Assembly: GCF_000218685.1 (NCBI RefSeq)
Contig: NW_006763292.1
Span: forward strand, 1,005,087 to 1,069,086
DNA from: Serpula lacrymans var. lacrymans S7.9
Lineage: Eukaryota; Basidiomycota; Agaricomycetes; Boletales; Serpulaceae
Direction: 5' to 3'
DNA length: 64,000 nucleotides
The position numbers were made by a program, and so were the translations under genes. How positions within the stretch are numbered: position 1 is the first letter of the stretch; each line of letters starts with the position of its first letter. This document shows positions 43,982-53,697 of this stretch, in pieces. Below the pieces are notes generated by a model. The model was not told the DNA's origin. It did no database searches and saw only the letters and a program-made list of their open reading frames with translations.

Positions 43982-46505
43982 GTCACTTGGGTGCCTTCAC
44001 TCCTTTAAACAATGAAGTAAACCACAACAAGGTGGCCCCTGCTCCGGGGTGTTGCACGAGCAATAAAGGGAAGATGGGGGTGGCTCCCCAATTTGTAAAT
44101 AGATTTTTGAATTTGTTATCTGAAGTATGTACTTGTATGCGGCGCTGTGACTGTGGATTTGTCTTGGACTCTCCTGACAATATAGCTGCTTTGAGCGCTG
44201 ATTCAGTGGGTCAAGAGGATGAAGGAGTTAACACTGAAAATACTTATAATACCACCGCTGTACCAGTGTCTCCCTTGGAGTGCAGCCCCGGCAGGACAAA
44301 CAATGGGGTGCTTAATTCTGGTAAAAATAAAGTAGAAAAACATGTTTCTTTTGATACTTCTTTTTTTTTGGAGCCACTTCCCACAGAAATCCCAAGGCAT
44401 GTGTTGATGCGCACATATTTATTCCAAAAGAAGATCTGTTTAGACATTGGTGTGGAAAACCTTGCCCGGGGCATAGTACACCCAACCCGGGCAAAGTACA
44501 CCCAACCAGTGCACTGCTTGATTCAGGCGCTAACAGAATCTTCATGAATCAGGTCTGGGCGGAGCAAATTGGACTCCCCCTTGTAAAATTAGATGTATCT
44601 ATTCCCATCTATGATGTTGATGGAACACTTAACGCAGGTGGCTGCATTACGCACAAATGTTCTTTTGTTGACGAGTACCAAGGACACAGAGAACAAGTCA
44701 CCGCCAAAGCTACCCAACTAGGGAAGATTAATTTAATCTTGGGGTGGACCTGGCTATTTAAGCACAATCCTGAGATTGACTGGCAGACAGGGGTTGTCAC
44801 ATTGTCACATTGCCCTCAGGAGTGTAATAACTTGGGTAAACCAAGTCACATCCGTCAAACAGAGCGTCTTGAAAAGATAAACGCTGGTCAGGTTTATGGA
44901 CTCAGATCTTTAGAAAAAATTGACGACGACAATGACAAGGTAAAACCTGAAGAAGAGATTACGAGGCTGGTACCTCCCAAGTACCATGACTTCTGGAAAG
45001 TCTTTTCAAAACACAAATGAGAGCGCTTCCCAGAGGCTAAGCCTTGGGACCATGCAATAGATTTGAAGGACAGGTTCAAACCTAGAAAGAGACACATGAT
45101 TCCCCTCTTGGCTCCAGAAAGAGATGAGGTTTCAAGTTTCATAGATGAACAGCTTAGGAAGGGTTACATCAGACCTTCCCAAAGCCCTATGACATCCCCG
45201 GTGTTCTTCATTCCTAAAAAAGATGGTAAGAAGTGCATGATTATGGACTATCGTTACTTAAATGAGTACACAGTCAAAAATGCTTATCTGCTGCCTTTGA
45301 TTAGCCAGTTAGTAGACAAGTTGGCTGGTGCCAAAATCTTGACAAAGATGGATTTCAGATGGGGGTACAATAGTGTATGCATCAAAGAAGAAGATGCTTA
45401 AAAGGCAACATTCACATGCCACCAAGGATATTTTGAACCCCTCGTTATGTTCTTTGGGTTGACCAACTCACTGGCGACCTTCCAAAGCATGATGAACGAG
45501 ATCTTTGCAGATATGGAAAACTGTGTCATTATTTACATTGATGATTTATTAATATTTACGAAGTCGGACGATGAGGCTGAGCATGACAGGATTGTGCAAG
45601 AAGTCCTTTGACGCTTACAGGAACGGGATCTATTCATCAAACCCAAAAAATGTAATTTTAAAGTGAAGGAACATCAGGAAAAATGGGGGTAGCTATATAG
45701 AGCTCTATAGCACTATAAGTACTCATAAAGCTGTTATAGTGGTCAAACCTGTTATAGAACCTCTTCCATCTATAGAGCCTCACATAGCCCTATAAATGCT
45801 CTTATAGATGTTGGAAATTGTTGTGTGGCTGATAAAAAAAAATTAACACAGACAGGATTTGAACTGTCAATCTACTAGTCAGCTATTGGGTGACTAAGCA
45901 TCCTACAGCCATACATCACATTTATCCACTACACCATGAGAGCTTATGAAATATATCATACAGGTGTTATATATTGACCTTTTATGGACTTAGATTATTT
46001 TTTTTACTCATTATCACTACTTATATTTGGATAAATCATTATTCTTATTTTGTGAGTATCAGGGATACAAACTACTATTTCACTAATACAGGCTACATAA
46101 TTAATTAATACTGTATGATTTATTGGCCCTTTTAAGCACCTTGAACTATATTATAACTATGACCTTTACAGCTATAGGAGCTATGTAGGCTTCTATAGGC
46201 TATAAGAGCCCTTATAGTACCTTGCCTATAATAATATACTTTACTCCAAACACTTTTGGCGTCTTTTTATTATTGAACAAGTTTATTAGATTAATCTAGA
46301 GTTTGAGGGAATTATAGATACTTCTCCCCTTGGTTAAAATTTTGCCTACTACTGTGCTATAAGAGCTATAAGAGCTATGATTGCACTAATAGTACTATAG
46401 TTTCTATGAATGCGTTTATATATATAGGTGGCAGCTATACAGCGCCACACAGCAAAGGGGTTTTTCCGACTTCCTTGGTATGATCATTGGCCAGAACAGA
46501 ATCAG
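43982..46505 (+). pseudogene. gypsy A copy 2b Pol, disrupted
   Basis: The linker and protease region shows a short duplication of CACCCAAC-type sequence at about 44478-44512 that shifts the frame. The protease second half and RT start follow (44544-45020). TGA at 45018 interrupts KHK-ERFPEAK. RT continues (45063-45401, [15 protein letters not shown]) and then beyond a TAA at 45399. The catalytic motif is intact as YIDDLL (about 45537). The frame then meets the Pol III element at 45677. Confidence 0.88.
45677..46467 (-). mobile_element. Non-autonomous Pol III-promoter element, copy 2 (inverted)
   Basis: It starts GGAAAAATGGGGG and ends GGGGTTTTTCC and is the reverse complement of 26818-27618 with few differences. 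It is inserted in gypsy A RT coding sequence, replacing three bases (GTA) of the uninterrupted form. The tRNA-like A and B boxes lie at about 45845-45935 on the minus strand. Older short AT palindromes recur as in copy 1. Confidence 0.85.
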
Positions 46506-46810
46506 GATAGATGTCTTTCCTGAGGATTTCTAGAAGTTTAGAGTCTTGCCTGATTTGAACATTGGCAACCCTGGACTGATCTATCAGGGTGACACCTTTG
46601 TTATCATCTTCAATGCCATTGGCATGATCCTCTCTTTTAGATAAAGCATCCGTGTTTCCCATAAAAGTACCAGGCTTATGAATTAATTTATAATTAGACC
46701 TTGACAGGTATACCACATAGTGGGCCTGTCTTCGGTTTAAGTCTTGGGCCATCATAAAATACTCCAAATTTCAAATTAGTGCCTAGCACCTTCTAAGTAG
46801 TGCCGCCAGG
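46506..46810 (-). pseudogene. Inverted gypsy A RNase H fragment
   Basis: The minus strand reads MEYFMMAQDLNRRQAHYVVY and KLIHKPGTFMGNTDALSKRED, collinear with residues after the RT of the intact copy. It abuts plus-strand RT sequence of copy 2b at about 46505, so an inversion breakpoint lies there. The homology ends at about 46810 at the start of gypsy C sequence. Confidence 0.85.
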
Positions 46811-47015
46811 GAAACAAGGAGTAAAAACTCCCCTCCCTCCTGAGTCATACCACTGGACATAGATAGAATGTACTACAGTCTTCTTTCTTTTCCTTTTTTC
46901 TGATTTTTTTTTTGAATTAGTTTCCTCCTGTTCCAGTCCCAGAAAATCCATGTGAGTAAGTCCAAGTAAGTCCAAGTACCAGTTGTAAGTCCATAAGGAA
47001 CTAAGTCCCAGAGGA

Positions 47016-50000
47016 CTATCCTTGTAAGTAAGGACCAGGCCTGTCTGGGTACATTGTCTGGAAGTTGGAGACTAATTTGGAGGCATTCCCGAGTTCTGTT
47101 GCCAGTATCCATGAGGTCTCATTGTCCATACCTTTGTGACCAGACCATCTGACTAGGTAGAGTAGTGAGCAGGGCTTCCTGTGGCAATCAACCTTGGAGT
47201 CAAGGATTTTGGAGATTTTGTATTCCGGCTCTCCGTCCACAAGGACAGGTGGAGGCAGAGGCTGGTCACGGTTGGGAATGGAGTTCAGAGTTGCCGGTCC
47301 AAGCTGGGATACATAGAAGATGGGGTGTACGGCCCCCATACTGTCTGGGAGTTTTAGTATGAAGGACCTGGTACCTGCCTGAGCTACAATCATATAGGGG
47401 CCTAGGTATTTCTCTGAGAGTGTCTTGGAGGGGCGCCTGGAGCGGAAGTACTTGGCTAGGACATACACTTGTCCACCAATTTGGAAATCTGAAGCTGGCA
47501 TATAACAAGCGTCTGCAGGTTCCTGGTACTATTCTGTGTATGGGCAATCTTGTGCCAGAGAAATTGGTGAAGGTCATCTAGGTCTATGGTATATTCCCAG
47601 GCTCTAGCGGAAGTGAGGTCGCGTTCCAGATGCACGGAGATGTTAGGGTGATAACCTTTGTTCACAAAGAAGGGAGATACCCCTGTAGCAGTGCTTGGAG
47701 CGTTGTTGTATGTAAACTCCGCTAACGGAAGGAGTTCAGACCAATTGTCCTGCTGGTAGTTGCAGTAGATCTGTAGGTACTGCTCGAGCGCCTGGTTAGT
47801 TCGTTCTGTCTGTCTATTGCCCTCTGGGTGGTAACTGGAGGTGGAGTGGAGGCGGATATTGAGTGCTTTTCTGAGGGAGCAGAAGAAGTGGGAGTATAAC
47901 TCGGAGCCACAATCAGAGGTGATGTGCGCGGAAATTCCATGCTTGGAGAACACATGTAGGAGGAAAAGCTTAGCTAGCTGGGGACGTGATGGTATTGTAG
48001 GTGGGGATGAACAGGGATTGTTTGGTGAGCCTGTCTATGGCTACCAGGATGGCTGTGAAACTGTTGGAGGATGGAAATTGTTCTGCAGGGTTTGTGATGA
48101 GGCACCTTGGCTCTGGCAGGTGCAGTAACTCCAAAAACTGTTGCAATGTTTGGCCTAAACACAGTGCGCGAAGTGCACCACTAACAGGCATGGGAATGTT
48201 ACTTGACTTTGGTGGGGTCGACAAAAGTATTTTGTCTTGGCTACAAAATGGTTCCTGGGTCATGTGATTTGGCCCAGCAACTGTGGAAATAGGTTCAGAG
48301 TCTGGTCCAGGTATATTCTCATCTGATGAGCTCCAGGGTTTTGTTCTGACCAAAATGGCCAGAGAGAGGGTGATCATCTTTATCCCGGTGTACTCGGAGT
48401 CGGAGGTCATTGGCATCTGGGATGTAGAGGCAGTTATCCCGCCAGAGGAAACCATTGATATCGGTAGACCAACAAGGGTCGTTCTGAGGAGGGTTGGCAA
48501 GGAGTGCGGCGGAAACCAGATTGATGACTAGTGAGGTGAGTATGTCCTGGTGGAGCACTTTGGAATCCATAACGGAAATTGGTTAGGGACAAAGCCTGTA
48601 AGGATGAAACCAGTTGCTTGGTGGTGAAGACTGGTCGGAAGTTCTGCAGATTGACTCTGGTGTAGTCACTATCCCCCTCTTTGGGGTAGACATCTTATTG
48701 TCTAGTTAGGGAATCTGGTTTAGTTCCAAGATGTCCTGGTTGGAAGTGGATGATCATGTTAAACTGCGAGAGGAACTCTAACCAGCGGGCTTGCTGCCGG
48801 GTTAGGAGTTCCATGGTGGAGATGTATTCCAGGTTTTTGTGGTCAGTAACAACATCAATGGAGAAGTGCAACCTTTGAGGTAGTATTGCCACGTTTTGAA
48901 AGCCTCAAAAATTGCGAGTAGTTTCTTATCATCAGTGTTGTAGTTGAGCTCTGGAGCGGTAAAGGTACAATAGTGGAAGGCCTCCACAATTATATGAGTG
49001 TCTGGGAGCCAGTGCAAGAGGACCAGAGCAGGTGTGAAGGCTTTTTTCAGCGCTTCAAAGAATTTTTGGCAACTGTCGGAAAAGTTCCAAGGGGTGTTTT
49101 TCCAAGTAATGTGGGTGAGTGGAATAACAATACTGGAGTAGTTGTTGATGAAACAATGGTAAAAGTTGGTGAACCCCAGGAAGGACTGTACATTCTTAAT
49201 TTTGCAAGGTTCAGGCCAATCCCGGATAGTTTGGACTTTGTCGTCGGACATTGTGAGGCCTTTTGGAGAGAGGAGGAAAATGAGGTATTTGACAGAGTTG
49301 GTATGGAAAAAGCATTTGTTAGGGTGTGCATACAATCTGTTGGTGCAGAGCCACCTGAGTACCTCCCTGACATGTGCTACATGCTGCTTGGGGTTGTTGG
49401 AGAATACTAGGACATTGTTGAGGTAGACAATAAGGCAGCCATCAAGAAGGTCAGCAAATATTGTATGGATGAAACACTAGAAGGCTGTGGGGGTGTTGGT
49501 GAGCCCAAAAGGCATCACCAGCCATCCATAAGATCCATAGCAGGTTTGGAAGGCGGTTTTCCATTCATCCCTATCAGCAATCCGGACTAGATGATAGGCG
49601 TGTTGGAGGTCAAGCTTGGTATAGATCATCTTGGCGCAACTCAGAGTATCTAGGAGGTCAAAGATGCGGGGGAGTGGGTAACAATCCTTCTTTGTGATCT
49701 TCTTTAGCCCTCAGAAGTCTATGCAGAGCCTGAGGGGACTGTCCATTTTCCAAATGAAGAGCACTGGTGCTCCGTGTTTGGAGGAGGATGGACATATAAT
49801 CCTGTTGGCCAGGTTTTCTTCCACAAAAATTTGGAGGGTCTCCAGTTCCTTTTGTGATAGGGAGTAGATGGGGGAAAGTGGGGGATAAGCTCCTTTGTCC
49901 AGATCGATCTTCAGATCAAACAAACGGTGAGGTAGGAGTTTGTCGGCTTTGGCCTTGCTGAAGACACTTTCGAAGTCATGGTATTTTGAGGGACAGAGTA

Positions 50001-50600
50001 ACAGAGGAGGCCCATAGCTGGGACAATTTCATGGTGAACTGGGTGGATCCTTTGAGAGAGTAGGCCCAGTGGAAGGCGACTACATTTACGAGGGAGACAT
50101 TCAGGATTGGAGGGTTGGAGGTCGGAGTTTATGTTGGTTGGACATTCAAGGTCTCCAGAGAGCGGAATAAGACATTGTTCAGTACCCAGTCAATCAATAG
50201 ATTGTAGCGGGTGAGTCAATTGTATCCCAGAACTGCAGAGCAGGATAAATCCAACAAGGTGACATAGAAGGTAGTAGGAGTGATTTTCCCGCAAGGAAAA
50301 TGGACAGGTAAGCCTACTGCCTTAGTGATGATAGAGTTTAATGTTCCGTCAAATAACCAGAGTTGGATTGGAGTAACGGTATAGGGAGAAAGTGGACTAG
50401 CATTTGCAAAGGTGGTGTGTACAAAGCAATGTGACAATCCAGAGTCTACTAGCACTGTAAGGGAAATGTTTGGAAGGGATTCAGAGGTAAGGTTTACATA
50501 GAGAGAATTGGTATTGGAAAGAGTGGACATGTTGAGACATAACTCTGTTTGCACACAGTTAGGATCAACACAGTCCTCAACCCGTGCGGAGCGCAGAGGA
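47016..50600 (-). pseudogene. gypsy C Pol with chromodomain, disrupted
   Basis: Protease (LTVLVDSGLSHCFV, 50554-50216), RT (49923-49711, PLRLCIDF; then 49335 downward with PNKCFFHTNSVKYLIFLLS), RNase H (48892-48695, [12 protein letters not shown]), the integrase zinc region (48570-48319) and core (47953-47456: SDCGSELYSHF, HPEGNRQTERTNQ) are visible in several frames. The C-terminus has YKISKILDSKV then YLVRWSGHKGMDNETSWI, a chromodomain thought to target heterochromatin. The RT catalytic motif reads YLNN (49414-49422) where YLDD is expected, so both aspartates are lost. Confidence 0.88.
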
Positions 50601-51660
50601 CCGCTGACTATTTTTTTGCCTCAGTGGTGTCTGGTTTGCTTTCTGGAACTGCCGCAGCGGCATGAGCTTTTGCAGTGCGGGAGGAGGACTTGAGACAGGA
50701 CTTTGCATTGTGACTGGGTTGTCTGCAGAACAGACAGCAATTGTTGTCAAAATGACGCTTGCATTCTTCCAGAGTGAGTTTCCTGTCTTCGCCCAGTTTA
50801 TTGGTCAAGTCCGGAGACTTCAGAGTGTGCAAGTGGTTGGAGTGCAAATGGGAGGTGGAGTTTCCGCAGGTTGCAGACTTAGTGGTAGACATAGAGGAGG
50901 ACTGGTTGGAGGAAGGCGTGGTATTGGTGCTTGATGAGGATTTTGGCTGGGTAGTAGTTTTCCTGCTGACTTCACTGCATTGTTCCCAATAACAAGAGTT
51001 GATGGTCTAACTAAGGGTCTATAACTCCGCAAGAGAGTCCAGTTTCCCAATGCAGGGGATTTTGTCTTTGATCCTTGCAGGAAGTTCTTTGTAGAACTGA
51101 TGTCGGAGTGCGCCTCCGCCCCAACCTTGGGTTTGGGAGGCAAGACAATTGAATTCCACCATATACTTATTCAGATGTTGATTCTTGCTTATCTGGAGGT
51201 GCTCAATCTGAGACTCTGCATCTCTGGTGGGGTTGTGAGGCCCAAAGTTGGAGCGGAGTTTGGGAGGAATTTGGAGTAGTTGTTCATCCAGATAGGAATA
51301 GTGGTGAGATTGTCTGGGTCAGGATATCTGGCTCAAACCAATCTAATGCTATTCCCTTAAGGAAAAAAATAGTGTAGTTGATTTTTGCTCAGTCAGTTTG
51401 GAATGTGCCCGGATGGTTGTTGAAGCTCAGTTGGCACTGCACAATGAAGGAGTGGAGACACCAAAGGTGTCTGGCTCTCTAATCTTGGTATGTGCAGAAA
51501 CACTGTCAAGTTTATGTTTGGACAATCTGGCAAACAAGGTAATTGCCTGGGACAGAGTAAGGTCTTTGAGAATCCGGAGCAGGGGTCGGTGTGCAAGGTG
51601 AGTCAGGAGGGATTGGGGAACCCCTGGGGGTATGGGGAGAGGTTGGGTGTTTGGGGCCAT
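50601..51660 (-). pseudogene. gypsy C Gag, disrupted
   Basis: It begins at the ATG 51660 (MAPNTQPLPIPPGVPQSLL). Later fragments are at 51143-50820 and 50892-50608 with the zinc knuckle CLFCRQPSHNAKSC (about 50740-50700). Frames change between pieces. Confidence 0.8.
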
Positions 51661-51701
51661 GGAGATTGATTGTGCTTCTAGGGGTCAAGAAGCGGAAAAG
51701 T

Positions 51702-53098
51702 CACTTCAGGCAGCCAAAAAATTGGGGCTTTTAGCTTGATCATCCTCACCAAAAGGTTGGGGCTAAGATCCTTTTCATGGTCTACCTATAGTAATTAGAG
51801 ACCAGACCTATATGACATGGGACAATCCCTATAAATGTTATCAACCCATGGGATGATCCCACAAATGACCATAAGTCCAGTCCCTCCCTGTAGGGATTGT
51901 CCCTTGTGTCTCACCCACCACAGACAAGAAAGGGAGAGTGATGAGTTAATTTTAGGATAATTATTTTCCTTATGAGCTCAATAAGGATATAATTCTCACC
52001 CTGGAGCCTCTTCATGTGTGTCTTACCAACCACCACAAATAACAAAAGGAGGAGTGATGGGTAGTATTTACTATGCCTGCTGTGTATCTCATAACACTTG
52101 ACCTACTAATATAAAATCCATGGTAACTATCTGATGAAATAGATCATATTATAACCACAAAAATAGACAAAAAGTAAACCATCTATAGGATGCCTCTCCA
52201 TGTTAAATGGGGCTACTGAGGTGCTGATGAATATTCCACTCTATTAATATGTATGATGATGGCTGTATGCAAAGAGCATAACAAGCTAGGCTTGTACTGA
52301 AAACAATAACACCTGTAGAAATATTTCAATAAATATTCCATGGTTTTGTGGAATTTTCAAGAACGTGTCATCTCATATGTGCTGTTAGGTTACGTCCCCT
52401 ATGGAAAAAGGTCTGATCCCATGAGTCCTTATGGCCTTGTTCTATACACTCTGTTAGGTCTTGTCCCATGGACACTGATAGGCCTTATCTCATACACCCT
52501 TATCCTGTACACTTGGTTAGATTTGATTCGACAAGTACTTATGGTCATGTCTCATATACTCTGCTAGATCTTAACCCATACACCCAGTTAGGTCTGATCC
52601 CATAAGTACTTATAGTTTTGTCCCATATATTCTGATGGGTCTTTTTTGTTTTGAACCCATATATTTGTCTATTGGGGAAATATTATCCCTATGTCAGACA
52701 GCACTATGCAAGACTCTACAGCTAGTATACATTGTATATGTCCTAATTAAAAGAAAAATGCCTCCATTGCTAACCTGTGTGAGTACACAATATCATTGTT
52801 GAGTGAGCTTAATGGGTGTTTAGGTGTGGTATTTGCATGCCGCTTACTAGGTTGAGGTTAAAGAGATAAAAGTGGAGGATAGATTAGTTTGCATATGTCT
52901 GTATTTATATACTTTCATATATATGGGACAATCCCATATTAAAGGTTCTAGCCTATCAAATTTATAGAGACAAACCTATCAAACTTGTGGTCTGGTCCCT
53001 AATTGCTGTAGGTAGACCATGAAAAGGGGGATCTTAGCCCCAACCTTTTTGTGAGGATGATCAAGCTAAAAGCACCAACTAATTGGCTGCCTGAAGTG
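51702..53098. mobile_element. Non-autonomous DNA transposon with about 110-bp inverted ends
   Basis: 51702-about 51815 and about 52985-53098 are inverted repeats starting CACTTCAGGCAGCCAA. GAAAAG flanks both sides, suggesting a target duplication of up to 8 bp. It sits just upstream of the gypsy C gag start. The interior has no ORF of note and carries a tandem repeat at 52380-52640. It is hAT-like in general form, but the superfamily is not established. Confidence 0.78.
52380..52640. repeat. Degenerate minisatellite inside the inverted-ended element
   Basis: Units of about 47-50 bp are built from GTTAGGTCTGATCCCAT, then ACTTATGG, then TGTCTCATACACTCTG, about five imperfect copies. Confidence 0.65.
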
Positions 53099-53295
53099 GA
53101 AAAGCTGAGGAAATTGGTGTTTCCCTGAGAAATGTTATGTATGTGTTTGACCATGGAAGATAGGGAGGATCTAGGAAGTGTCAGTTCAAATATACTGTCA
53201 AAACCGTGACCTTACAGAGTGTTCAGTAGGGGGTAACAGAATACAAGATGGGGAATTGGCTTAGCTTGTGCGCTAGGCCTTTCCGCAGACCTTGG

Positions 53296-53686
53296 TGTAA
53301 CAACCAAGAGTTAGTTACTCTGGCGCACACAGGAACACACTATAAAGGTAGTGGAAGATGGGGAGTGGGTACCCCTTGGGCTGCAGTGAGTTAGTTGGTA
53401 TACAACAGGAGGACTCGCTGAGGAGTCTCCTGGATCTATTGGGGTATATATACTACTACAGGTTTGTTTGTACATGTGTACTATACAGTTGATGAAGGCA
53501 GTGGCTGATGATGTCATAGGGCCTAGCCCGTATGGCCAGCTCCACTGCGTGAGAGAGTTTAAGTCTAAAAGTAAAAGAAAGGCAACGCGGCGCGAGAAAG
53601 GGAAATGCCGCGTGGCACTTAAAGTATAAAGTTAAAGCGGAGAATAAAAAGGAAAGGAGATGTCCAGAAATTGTGTTATCGTAACA
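53296..53686 (-). repeat. 3' LTR of intact gypsy A
   Basis: It reads TGTTACGATAAC at its minus-strand start and ends GGTTGTTACA. It is 391 bp. Confidence 0.97.
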
Positions 53687-53697
53687 CTACCCCCCTT

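Larger units (their letters stand above)
42485..46505 (+). mobile_element. gypsy A copy 2b, with MITE insertion and inversion end
   Basis: It begins inside the leader (CCCACATAGCAGATAGGTGCG at about 42503), has an intact gag and a broken pol, is interrupted at 45677-46467 by the Pol III element, resumes for about 38 bp (GACTTCCTTGGTATGATCA), and then meets an inverted piece of the same family at about 46505. No LTR is attached. Confidence 0.88.
46811..51660 (-). mobile_element. Ty3/gypsy chromovirus, family C, decayed, LTRs not identified
   Basis: Read on the minus strand the order is gag (51660-50600), protease (about 50450), RT (about 49920-49000), RNase H (about 48900), integrase (48570-47500) and chromodomain (about 47200-47016). 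Family C differs clearly from gypsy A in sequence. No LTR pair was recognised; the stretch 46811-47015, which has short GTAAGTCCAA repeats, may be the 3' untranslated part. Confidence 0.85.
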
